A stretch of 64,000 nt of DNA from contig NZ_PEIG01000004.1 of the NCBI RefSeq assembly GCF_002749975.1, positions 310,001 to 374,000 of the forward strand. Direction: 5' to 3'. The position numbers and the translations under genes were made by a program. Each line of letters starts with the position of its first letter. Position 1 is the stretch's first letter. Under the pieces are notes generated by a model. The model did no database searches, was not told the origin of the DNA, and saw only the letters and a list, made by a program, of their open reading frames with translations. This document shows, piece by piece, positions 36,043-44,227 of the stretch. The DNA comes from Gloeocapsopsis sp. IPPAS B-1203 (lineage in GTDB: Bacteria; Cyanobacteriota; Cyanobacteriia; Cyanobacteriales; Chroococcidiopsidaceae).

Positions 36043-37442
36043 CTACGAATTACTAAACTGCGTCTTTTGGTATACAGATGCTAACTCGTGTTGAGTGCAT
36101 TCGAGTTCAACACAAGTACTCTTTAGTGCAACTTTTGTTTGCTCAAGTGTTTCAGAAACTTTACTTAATTGTGCAATTGTGTCTTCAAGTTCTGCTGCTT
36201 GTGAGATGCGATCGCTAACATCAATAAATGTCAAATTGACTCCCAATAGATGTTTGTTATGGTTGAAGACGGGGGCGATAGTAATGTCTAAGTATTTTAT
36301 GCCGTCTGCAACGATCCACTCAACATTCTTCAAAGTAACTGGACGGCGATCGCGGTATATTGATTTCATTGCCGCACACTTACCTACCAACTTTCCTGGT
36401 TCTAGTTCTTTAAAAGAACGCTGCCAATCGTCTAAGGTTAATTTGAATAAGACATTTGCTTGCATATTGACCATGACTAGGCGATCGTTTAAATCTACTG
36501 CTAGTTGAGCAAAAGGGCTTGTTTCGTACGCCGTCTGCCAAATGTAGCTTTGATTTGCTACTGTATCGAGTGCTTGATTCTTACCTGACTTGGGTGTAAT
36601 TAAGAGGTGATCTCTCAACTCCAAGTTTAATCCTTTATTATAAATTTGATGCTTTAAGTTGACTGGGGTGAAAACTTGTCTGCGGGTGGCTAATGATTCT
36701 GCTTTACCCAAGAACAGAAAACCACTATCTTTTAGAGCAAAATGAAAGCGCACTAGAAGACTTGCTTGAGTTTCTGGATTGAAATACATATAAGGCATTA
36801 CGGCACGCTAGTAAATCAATCTTAGACATTGGTGCATCTTCAGCTAAATTGTGATGACCAATAACAACTATACGGCGTAGCTTGTGGTGAAAAACATAGC
36901 CTTGTGGTGTTTGCTCAAAGTATTTCTCGCGTAAATTGGAGGGAATTTCTGCTACTTCTGTAGCACTGTATGTGGCAAGACGTGCTTGTTTTATGGCAGC
37001 TTTATCTATATCCGTTGCATAGAACTGAACTCGCTGTAAGCACGATTCAATACCTAAAGCTTCGGCAAACAATATAACTAGGCTATACACTTCTTGCCCA
37101 GAAGCACAAGCCGCACTCCATACTCGAATTGATTCATCGGGCTGTTTATTAGCTATCATCTTAAAAATAATGTCGCTTGCTAGATATTCCCAAGCATCGC
37201 GATCGCGAAAAAAACAGGTGACATTAATTAAAACATCGTTCAAAAGAGCTAAATACTCCTCAGAATGACTTTGCAAATACTGCAAGTAGAATTGATAATT
37301 CGTAACATTAATGTTGTGCATGCGATGAGCAAACCGCCGCTGCAAGGTAGGATGCTTATAGCCTAGTCAAGTCACAACCTCGGTTATTTTTGAGGTAGTC
37401 TAACAAAGCTGCAAATTCGCGCTCATTTTGGGGCTGGTTCAT
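36043..37442 (-). pseudogene. CheR-type methyltransferase with PAS/coiled-coil tail, two frameshifts
   Basis: The intact ancestor would start at 37442 (MNQPQNEREFAALLDYLKNN). That frame stops at about 37362, and the next frame continues GYKHPTLQRRFAHRMHN, a CheR N-terminal domain. The CheR methyltransferase body follows (INVTCFFRDRDAWEYL, VWSAACASGQEVYSL with the SAM loop, SKIDLLACRNAL). Near 36790-36800 one extra base shifts the frame again; the correct continuation is MYFNPETQASLLVRF, then a PAS domain (YETSPFAQLAVDLNDRLV…) and a C-terminal coiled coil. CheR enzymes methylate receptor glutamates with SAM. Two independent single-base changes mean either decay or sequencing error. It lies upstream of tnpB in the signalling block. 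Confidence 0.8.
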
Positions 37443-37947
37443 CTGCAGTTAAATCAAGCAGTTCTTAAGTACGAACATTTAAACGACAAATTACACCTAT
37501 GCAATTCTGATAAAATTTCGTGTTTATTTCATCTACTAAATGAAATAAACTAAGCTATGTTAAGCAATCTGCTAAATTTATTCAGCAAGATAGATACCTT
37601 GTAAGTAAGTGGGTGCAAATAAACGTAATTAAAAGGTTGGTAACTGGTCATTGGTCATTGGTAATTGGTAACTGGTAACTGGATAATTGAGAAAATACTT
37701 ATTAAGAATCACCCATTACCCATTACCTATTACCGACTTTAACAAGTGTAATATTTAATTATGTCCACCTACTTATAACTTTTTCCAGCTTAGTCATTAT
37801 TTAAGTATATCTTAATCTTTTTTCTCATTCTTTCATTGCTTTGAGTCAACAATGCACAGATTTTTATCTGGAAGGCTTCTATTTTTCATTAATGATTTTT
37901 CTTAATGAATTGTGATTTACTGCAACTCTTTCTAAAATTGGGATAAA
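37443..37947. other. Intergenic region with heptamer arrays
   Basis: This 505-bp region has no gene. 37635-37682 is an array of ggtaact/ggtcatt/ggtaatt heptamers; 37709-37736 is the opposite strand type (cacccattacccattacctattacc). The two could pair as a large imperfect hairpin. The rest is A/T-rich and probably holds promoters of the CheR-type locus. Confidence 0.6.
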
Positions 37948-38589
37948 TTAGAACCACGCCTCTTTTAAGCGAAAGATCAGAAATAATATGAGTAAGTGTA
38001 ACGGATAAAAGCTGTAGAACCAACGTGCTTTAGCTCCCTTTTGGTGATTAATAAAATGAAGAAATACTGGAGTAACTACTGCGGGTAGTTGAAAGATATT
38101 CGACAGGGCGATCGCATCAACTAAATGCAACCCAATCCACACTAACCACCAATGAATATTTGGTGTAAATAATGATAGCAAGCACATTGCAGCAACGCCA
38201 TAAGCACCATACTCAACTCGGAGTAATTCTGCTGATACACTTCCCAAAATCCAAATTAAGTATTTATAATCTCGCCACTTCCGACCTAATCGTAGAGTCA
38301 TCAACCCTAGCGACAGTGTAAATAGAATATTGAATCTCGTTCCTGATAAAGTAAGGGTATGTAGCGGTTGACTTAATATACCTAAGAGTACAAGTCTTTT
38401 TAAATATCGGGGAAAGCTGCGTGTATATTTTTCTCCCTGGGCTAGTAACCAAGCAAACAGTGGAAAACTCAGACGCCCAATAACTCGAAAAACGAAAACT
38501 TGAGGAAAAAAAACCAAGCCTACATGGTCGATTACCATAAAAATCGCAGCTAGCAATTTGATTTGATAGTTATTAAGCTGCAATTTCAA
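37948..38589 (-). CDS. TraX family membrane protein
   Basis: The 213-residue polytopic membrane protein has about six to seven hydrophobic helices. Its start, LNNYQIKLLAAIFMVIDHVG, and FRVIGRLSFPLFAWLLAQGE are the TraX family signature. TraX of plasmid F acetylates pilin, and the family is related to acyltransferase-3-like membrane proteins. Chromosomal TraX-like proteins in cyanobacteria have no known substrate. It is alone between a repeat-rich spacer and the mutY locus. Conjugation genes are absent, so a pilin role should not be assumed. Confidence 0.85.
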   Translation of the reverse strand: MKLQLNNYQIKLLAAIFMVIDHVGLVFFPQVFVFRVIGRLSFPLFAWLLAQGEKYTRSFPRYLKRLVLLGILSQPLHTLTLSGTRFNILFTLSLGLMTLRLGRKWRDYKYLIWILGSVSAELLRVEYGAYGVAAMCLLSLFTPNIHWWLVWIGLHLVDAIALSNIFQLPAVVTPVFLHFINHQKGAKARWFYSFYPLHLLILFLIFRLKEAWF

Positions 38590-38728
38590 CTTTCTAGTAC
38601 CAACACGATTACTTAATACAGATTTGACTTAAAATACTAATCGCTCTTAATTACGGGCAATTAGGCATCCTAAGAGCAATTCATGACTTTATCTGCTTTC
38701 ATTTTAAACAACTTCAATAAAAGTAGAC

Positions 38729-39001
38729 ATGACTCTGTGCTTTAAAGCAAATGGCGAACCTGATTTAAACGCAATTCCTGATTGGCTAGCTGTAGAATTT
38801 TCGTTTGCAGCTAAAGAACCTTACTTTTATAGCGTATGCGTTGTCCCCGAAATTGCTGATGTCGCATTAATTTTAGGAACTTTAGAACACGATGACACAC
38901 CAGCAGGATGGATCGCACATTTACACGATTTAGGCTTCGAGGAGGTTGTGCAAGTATCTTGCAGTGAGTTTTTTAGTCCCCGGGCGGATCGCGATCGCTA
39001 A
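38729..39001 (+). CDS. Hypothetical protein, 90 residues, upstream of mutY
   Basis: This is a small acidic protein starting MTLCFKANGEPDLNAIPDWL, with two segments that look like beta-alpha-beta (EPYFYSVCVVPEIADVALIL and TPAGWIAHLHDLGFEEVVQ). I do not recognise the family. Its stop is 7 bases before the mutY start at 39009, so the two are likely one transcript with coupled translation. It could act in base-excision repair, but only position suggests that. Confidence 0.65.
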   Translation: MTLCFKANGEPDLNAIPDWLAVEFSFAAKEPYFYSVCVVPEIADVALILGTLEHDDTPAGWIAHLHDLGFEEVVQVSCSEFFSPRADRDR

Positions 39002-39008
39002 TATCATT

Positions 39009-40073
39009 ATGCATTCTGACGCGGAAAAACTATTGACGTGGTACAACAACCACAAGCGACGCTTACCCTGGCGTGAAGAAATCAATGTGTATCACACTTG
39101 GGTGAGTGAAGTGATGAGTCAACAAACAGTGTTGGCTGTCGTTGTTACCAAGTTCTCTGAATTTATCAAACAGTTGCCTACAGTTTACGATCTTGCCGAG
39201 TGTGATGAAGAGACATTACGTCAACTTTGGTCAGGATTAGGCTATTATGCGCGGGCGCGGAACTTGCAAAAAGGCGCACAAATGATTGTAGAACAGCTTC
39301 ACGGTCGTTTTCCGCAATCTTATGAGGAATGGTTAAAAATTCCTGGTTGTGGTGTTTATACCGCAGCTGCGATCGCCAGCATCTGTTATCACGAAAAAGT
39401 TGCGTGTGTTGATGGTAATGTTATCCGTGTTGTCAGTCGTTTACTCGCGTTATCCGATGTATGGAGTAAATCAGGACAATCAATAATTCAAGATTATGTC
39501 AATAATATTATTCCTGCAGAACGTCCTGGCGATTTTAATCAAGCCATAATGGAATTAGGGGCGACCATCTGTCGTAAATCAAAGCCTCTATGCGATCAAT
39601 GTCCTTTACAGAAACATTGTCTCGCATTTACTAATAATTGTATTGCCCAGTGTCCACCCAAAAAACCGCGACGTACTTCAGTTCATATTGAGTTGTTTGC
39701 ATTGATTATTTGGCACAAAGAAACTAATACATTTGCTTTTGTAAAACGAACAAAAGGGTTTTTGAAAGATACTATTGGTTTTCCCTTAGTGAGTGAAGAC
39801 AAAGTAATAGAATTAGAAAGTATTTTATACTCGCTATCAATACAAATTTCTAAACCAACTGACAATTTTTCTCATACTATTACTCATCATCGTATTTCTG
39901 GCAGAGTTTTCATTGTGCAAGTAATAGAAGAATATAGTGATTCTGCACTGATTCTGCAAACATTAGGTTTCTCAGCGCCTATCTACTGGGTAAAAAGAAG
40001 TGACATAATAGAAAAACTTGCTACCACACTAGACAAAAAAGTCTTTCAACTATTTTTAATGCAAAATCAGTAG
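39009..40073 (+). CDS. mutY: Adenine DNA glycosylase MutY
   Basis: I choose the ATG at 39009 (MHSDAEKLLTWYNNHKRRLP), as in the family, instead of an upstream in-frame codon inside the preceding gene. The 354-residue enzyme has the catalytic and adenine-pocket helix EVMSQQT, the helix-hairpin-helix IPGCGVYTAAAIAS with the conserved Asp in ACVDGNVIRV, and the 4Fe-4S loop C-x6-C-x2-C-x5-C (ICRKSKPLCDQCPLQKHC). The C-terminal part is a NUDIX-like domain that reads 8-oxoguanine. It removes adenine mispaired with 8-oxoG. Confidence 0.93.
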   Translation: MHSDAEKLLTWYNNHKRRLPWREEINVYHTWVSEVMSQQTVLAVVVTKFSEFIKQLPTVYDLAECDEETLRQLWSGLGYYARARNLQKGAQMIVEQLHGRFPQSYEEWLKIPGCGVYTAAAIASICYHEKVACVDGNVIRVVSRLLALSDVWSKSGQSIIQDYVNNIIPAERPGDFNQAIMELGATICRKSKPLCDQCPLQKHCLAFTNNCIAQCPPKKPRRTSVHIELFALIIWHKETNTFAFVKRTKGFLKDTIGFPLVSEDKVIELESILYSLSIQISKPTDNFSHTITHHRISGRVFIVQVIEEYSDSALILQTLGFSAPIYWVKRSDIIEKLATTLDKKVFQLFLMQNQ

Positions 40074-40235
40074 CGATCGCCTCCCTTACTATAACTCTTG
40101 GATTCAAGAAGTTCTTTTTATTCTATTCAGCAACAGTATTTAAAATTCTACTTTTACTTCACTTGTGTGGAATAATTAATGTAATAAATAATTGAGCTAC
40201 TACTGGAATTTTGTAGCTTATTGGAGGCTGGTAAA

Positions 40236-40762
40236 TTGGTAGTCTCAATCCAAGGTTTATTTGAAACGCACTTAACTGTAAAGCACCTCGATACATCAAT
40301 TGCGTTCTATCGTGATACAGTTGGGCTTGAACTAGCTTACGTGTTGCCAGAACGTCAATTGCGTTCTATCGTGATACAGTTGGGCTTGAACTAGCTTACG
40401 TGTTGCCAGAACGTCATGTTGCTTTCTTTTGGATTGGGGGGCATGGGCAAGCGATGCTTGGCTTATGGGAAATCGGCTTTGCTCCAAACTCAATGCAATT
40501 ACATCTAGCGTTCGCAAGCACCATTGAAGAAATACTTGCTGCACCCTCTTCATTACAAGCTGCTGGAATTATCCCAAAAGGCTTTTACGGAGAACCTGTT
40601 GAAGAACCGGTAGTTATTGGCTGGATGCCTGCGTTGTCAATCTACTTTACTGATCCAGATGGACATTTACTAGAATACCTTGCCATGCTACCAGAGGTAC
40701 CACGTCCCGAACTCGGAGTTGTCTCTTTGAGTGAGTGGAAAGCAACACAACGGTTACAATAG
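40236..40762 (+). pseudogene. VOC/glyoxalase-family gene interrupted by a 59-bp tandem duplication
   Basis: The gene starts at TTG 40236 with a strong ggagg 8 bases upstream and reads LVVSIQGLFETHLTVKHLD and then TSIAFYRDTVGLELAYVLPE. A 59-bp exact tandem duplication then shifts the frame and brings a TAG. After the second copy the frame resumes as RHVAFFWIGGHGQAMLGLWE and ends …YFTDPDGHLLEYLAMLPE with the metal-ligand Glu. With one copy removed the gene is 155 codons plus stop, a normal VOC metalloenzyme (glyoxalase, dioxygenase or resistance type). From GTG 40400 a truncated 120-residue product could still be made. The event looks very recent because both copies are identical. Confidence 0.88.
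40296..40413 (+). repeat. Exact 59-bp tandem duplication
   Basis: tcaattgcgttctatcgtga… occurs at 40296-40354 and again, identical over 59 bases, at 40355-40413. Fifty-nine is not a multiple of three, so the host reading frame is broken. Confidence 0.97.
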
Positions 40763-40949
40763 TACAACTTGGCGATCGCTCCATTCATCTCACAGTTAAA
40801 CACTAGAGTTCTAAAAAAAAAGGCTATTTAAATATCCTACGTATAGCAGTCATATAAAAAGTTTCAGTACAATAATAAAACACAGCGGTGGTAGATAGTC
40901 TTTGCAACTTACTGATAACTCTGGCACGTTCATGCACAGCTTAATCAAT
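40763..40949. other. Spacer
   Basis: A/T-rich spacer before the family A repeat. No gene or clear signal is seen apart from the HIP1-like ggcgatcgct near 40771. Confidence 0.5.
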
Positions 40950-41113
40950 AGACCTCCTGCGTGAATACTGGGCGAATAAATTCGCACCTAAATAAACAAA
41001 GTCCACCTCCGTGGACTTACTACTAAAAATCTCATTTTAGTGTACGAAGGTACACTTTGCCTGGATAGCCCCGAAGGGAGTCGTAGGGCATCTACGATTC
41101 ATGCAGGAGGTCT
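40950..41113 (+). repeat. MITE-like repeat, family A copy 2, with terminal inverted repeats
   Basis: The left end agacctcctgcgtgaat (40950-40966) and right end attcatgcaggaggtct (41097-41113) are inverted repeats with one mismatch. Between them lie gcgaataaattcgc, the stem aagtcca…tggactt, tgtacgaaggtaca and ccgaagggagtcg. The inside matches copies at 18087-18215 and 55076-55220. The right end contains the stop codon of the gene on the minus strand. Confidence 0.85.
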
Positions 41114-41773
41114 AGTATGCAAAGAGCGCAATAGTTGATCTGTAACACCGAGAAGTTCATGAACAGAGTTTGGAGTCAATTGTGCAGCTTTAAAGCCATG
41201 AGCGATGGCATTACGCAAGGAAGAAGTATTTCTCAATAAGTCATACTCAGTTTTAGAAATTACACCCTCAGTTACTAATTGTTTTAATAAGTAAGCTGGA
41301 TCGAATCCTTGTAAGCTCAATCCTTCCCTTTGTGCTAATAGCCTCAATGTCGCCTCAGCTAAAGCCCAAGCATAAAGGATAGCTGATTCAGGATGTTTAT
41401 CTGCAAGTTCTTTTGCTACTTCCACCCGTGATGCTATTTCCTGTTCTTGAAGCGATCCCTCTATCTGAGTAGAGTGTATTGAGTCATTTGGATTAGTCAT
41501 TACCAACTCAAATCTCCAACCAGGGTGTTTCTCAATTTCTTGAGCTAAGTAGCGTAAACTTTGGGCGGAGGAAGCATTAAGTGAAAAGCGTGATTTAACT
41601 TCAACAACAACTTTCTCTTCTCCTCGCTGTGCTACCATGTCAGGCTGATAGCCCCTAAGAAAGTCAGGCAATTCCTCAAGCTGTGGTTGAAACAGGACTT
41701 GATAACCTTTCTCACGATACTCTTGTGCTATTTTGAGTAAGCGTTCCCTTTCAAGATTTGCAGCCGATACCAT
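41099..41773 (-). CDS. Restriction-endonuclease-like (AHJR-type) protein with HEPN-like C-terminus
   Basis: The 224-residue protein has an N-terminal PD-(D/E)XK core: Asp45 in GYQPDMVAQ and Glu58-x-Lys60 in KVVVEVKSRF. This resembles the restriction-enzyme-like group related to archaeal Holliday junction resolvases. Its C-terminal all-helical half (about 115-215) contains SLRNAIAHGF, an R-x4-H motif (Arg187, His192) as in HEPN ribonucleases and nucleotide-transfer partners. It overlaps the upstream RusA-like gene by one base (TGATG), so the two are translationally coupled. Its last four residues and stop lie inside the end of a MITE-like repeat. A two-gene defence or toxin-antitoxin unit is possible. 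Confidence 0.75.
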   Translation of the reverse strand: MVSAANLERERLLKIAQEYREKGYQVLFQPQLEELPDFLRGYQPDMVAQRGEEKVVVEVKSRFSLNASSAQSLRYLAQEIEKHPGWRFELVMTNPNDSIHSTQIEGSLQEQEIASRVEVAKELADKHPESAILYAWALAEATLRLLAQREGLSLQGFDPAYLLKQLVTEGVISKTEYDLLRNTSSLRNAIAHGFKAAQLTPNSVHELLGVTDQLLRSLHTRPPA

Positions 41774-42177
41774 CAGGTAATTACCTCCTGGTCTGGAGCA
41801 TCCATTATGACAATATGCAGGAACTCATTGCCACGAGCAAAGCCTTCTGCCAGTGTCGAAGTCATATTCTCTATTTTAAAGTTACCTGATAAATCTCTTT
41901 TCCTGACTAAGACATCTGTTACCTGTTCATCGTCAACGTAAGCTAAACCAATAATTGCATCTTGAATCGGCTTGACTATGTTGTCTACATCAATTGCAAT
42001 TGAGTCATAGAAGTAAGTCACTTGAAGCATAACCAACCCAGTGGTTATTTTTTGCTTAGATGACCAAAACTTCTCTGCTTCTTGCCGAACATAGATTTTC
42101 CATTCCCTTAGCCTTTCGCGTCTACGAGTTTGTTGGGATACTGGTGGACCGTCTACTATGAACTCAAACCTGATCAA
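41773..42177 (-). CDS. RusA-like Holliday junction resolvase family protein
   Basis: The 134-residue protein has the RusA active-site pattern in AIDVDNIVKPIQDAIIGLAY (Asp63, Asp65, Lys69, Asp73) followed by acids at VDDEQVTDV (Asp82/83). RusA is a phage-derived dimeric nuclease that cuts four-way DNA junctions with magnesium. Here it is not in a prophage but directly coupled (overlapping TGATG) to a nuclease-HEPN gene, which is unusual. All expected acids are present, so activity is plausible. The start at 42177 gives a normal RusA N-terminus (FIVDGPPVSQQTRRR). Confidence 0.82.
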   Translation of the reverse strand: MIRFEFIVDGPPVSQQTRRRERLREWKIYVRQEAEKFWSSKQKITTGLVMLQVTYFYDSIAIDVDNIVKPIQDAIIGLAYVDDEQVTDVLVRKRDLSGNFKIENMTSTLAEGFARGNEFLHIVIMDAPDQEVIT

Positions 42178-42464
42178 AGTTTCCTTGCCAGAACTGAGAA
42201 ACTACCTTTTCTAGACCTCAGTTCACTGATTGTATTGTTTAATAGACAATTATTTTACATAGCTAAGGTGCACATTCTATGCTATCTGGAGTGTAGATGT
42301 TTATAGATTGCTTGAAAATCCATTACTGCATACCTTATGACCACAAATTGCGCAAATTGTCAATGATGAATCTTCAGTGGCTAATCAACACTGAACTCAA
42401 ATGCTATTCGGTGAATCGCAGTCTACAATAGTAGCCTAATAAAGAATAGCTGCTTGGTTTGATT
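42178..42464. other. Divergent spacer upstream of gatB
   Basis: This 287-bp A/T-rich spacer between the RusA-like gene (minus) and gatB (plus) should hold both promoters. No repeat or structured element stands out. Confidence 0.5.
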
Positions 42465-43949
42465 ATGACTACTGCTACTGCGGTAAAAACCGATTACGAA
42501 GCGATTATTGGTTTAGAAACCCATTGTCAGCTGAGTACAAAAACTAAAATATTTTCTAGTAGCTCGACTGAGTTTGGTGCAGACCCCAATACTAACATTG
42601 ACCCGATTTGTATGGGTTTACCTGGGGTATTACCTGTTTTAAATGAAAAAGTTCTAGAATACGCCGTTAAAGCAGGTTTAGCACTTAATTGCGAGATTGC
42701 TAAATATAGCAAATTCGACCGGAAACAATATTTCTATCCTGATTTACCGAAAAATTACCAAATTTCTCAATATGACTTACCGATCGCAGAACACGGCTGG
42801 TTAGAAATTGAACTTGTTGATGGCGATGGTAATCCAACACGCAAACGCATTGGCATTACGCGGCTGCACATGGAAGAAGATGCTGGAAAATTAGTCCATG
42901 CAGGAAGCGATCGCCTTTCAGGGTCAACATATTCTTTAGTAGACTACAACCGTGCAGGTGTACCATTAGTTGAAATTGTCTCGGAACCAGATATGCGATC
43001 GGGACAAGAAGCCGCTGAATATGCGCAAGAACTCCGCCGCATTTTACGCTATTTGGGTGTCAGTGACGGCAATATGCAAGAAGGTTCTTTACGGTGCGAT
43101 GTCAATATCTCAGTGCGCCCTGTGGGACAAAAAGAGTTTGGCACGAAAGTCGAAATTAAAAATATGAACTCGTTCAACGCGATTCAACGCGCGATTGAAT
43201 ACGAAGTTGAACGCCAAACTGCTGCGATAGAAGCGGGAGAAAGAATTATTCAAGAAACTCGCTTGTGGGAAGAAGGCGCTCAACGTACTATTAGTATGCG
43301 CGTCAAAGAAGGTTCGAGTGATTACCGCTACTTTCCTGAACCTGATCTCGCACCAATAGAAGTGACAACTCAACAACTCGAAAAATGGCGCAGTGAACTT
43401 CCTGAACTTCCAGCCCAAAAACGCCATCGTTATGAAACCGAATTAGGACTTTCACCTTATGATGCACGAGTACTCACCGACGATCGCACTGTAGCTGAGT
43501 ATTTTGAAACTGCGATCGCCTCCGGTGCATCTGCTAAACAAGCAGCAAACTGGATAATGGGTGATATTGCGGCTTACCTGAATAAAAACAAGCTGGGTAT
43601 CAACGAAATTGCACTCAAACCAGAAGCCCTTGCAGAACTCGTGACATTGATTGAAGACAATACAATCAGCGGTAAAATCGGCAAAGACATCTTGCCAGAG
43701 TTATTAACAAAAGGTGGTTCGCCCAAAGCGATCGTCCTCCGCGATAATCTAGGTCAAATCTCAGATTCGGGCGCGTTAGAACAAGTTATCGATCAAGTCA
43801 TTGCTGCTAACCCGAAAGAACTAGAACAGTACCGCAACGGTAAAACCAAACTCCTTGGCTTCTTTGTCGGAAAAGTTCTTAAGGAAACTGGCGGACGTGC
43901 TGATCCTAAGTTGACAAATCAATTACTGGCGAAAAAGCTTAATGGTTAG
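42465..43949 (+). CDS. gatB: Aspartyl/glutamyl-tRNA(Asn/Gln) amidotransferase subunit B
   Basis: Start is the ATG at 42465 ([20 protein letters not shown]). The 494-residue protein has the kinase-like cradle with [30 protein letters not shown]-type sequence, [12 protein letters not shown] and the motif [19 protein letters not shown], then the helical YqeY-like tail that grips tRNA. With GatA and GatC it turns misacylated Glu-tRNA-Gln into Gln-tRNA-Gln, the standard route in cyanobacteria. GatA and GatC are not in the window. Its stop codon TAG lies inside a heptamer repeat array. Confidence 0.97.
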   Translation: MTTATAVKTDYEAIIGLETHCQLSTKTKIFSSSSTEFGADPNTNIDPICMGLPGVLPVLNEKVLEYAVKAGLALNCEIAKYSKFDRKQYFYPDLPKNYQISQYDLPIAEHGWLEIELVDGDGNPTRKRIGITRLHMEEDAGKLVHAGSDRLSGSTYSLVDYNRAGVPLVEIVSEPDMRSGQEAAEYAQELRRILRYLGVSDGNMQEGSLRCDVNISVRPVGQKEFGTKVEIKNMNSFNAIQRAIEYEVERQTAAIEAGERIIQETRLWEEGAQRTISMRVKEGSSDYRYFPEPDLAPIEVTTQQLEKWRSELPELPAQKRHRYETELGLSPYDARVLTDDRTVAEYFETAIASGASAKQAANWIMGDIAAYLNKNKLGINEIALKPEALAELVTLIEDNTISGKIGKDILPELLTKGGSPKAIVLRDNLGQISDSGALEQVIDQVIAANPKELEQYRNGKTKLLGFFVGKVLKETGGRADPKLTNQLLAKKLNG

Positions 43950-43981
43950 TGGTTAGTGGCTAGTGGCTAGTGGTTAGTGGG
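43944..43981 (+). repeat. Heptamer array overlapping the gatB stop
   Basis: Five units of ggttagt/ggctagt (43944-43978) plus ggg. The first unit contains the gatB stop TAG at 43947-43949. Confidence 0.9.
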
Positions 43982-44117
43982 TGGAATTTATCAAAAAATT
44001 CTCTCAGCTATAAACACCTAAATCTTCAAGGGGTCTTAACAAAAAATCTAGAATCGCGAGTAAATCAATGCTATCTAACCTGGTATACTTTGCAGAGTAG
44101 ATGCACCCTGATGATCG

Positions 44118-44147
44118 GGAGAGTCGCACAAAAGACTCTCCTTTTTT
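44118..44147 (+). terminator. Rho-independent terminator between gatB and argJ
   Basis: ggagagtc (44118-44125) pairs with gactctcc (44134-44141) around gcacaaaa and is followed by six Ts. This is the clearest terminator in the window. Confidence 0.93.
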
Positions 44148-44227
44148 ATTGATAATGGCGCGAAATGAGTCATTGGGGACAATAAAAAAGCGCTGTAGGC
44201 AGGAAGTGCGGGCAAAGGCAGGATAGA

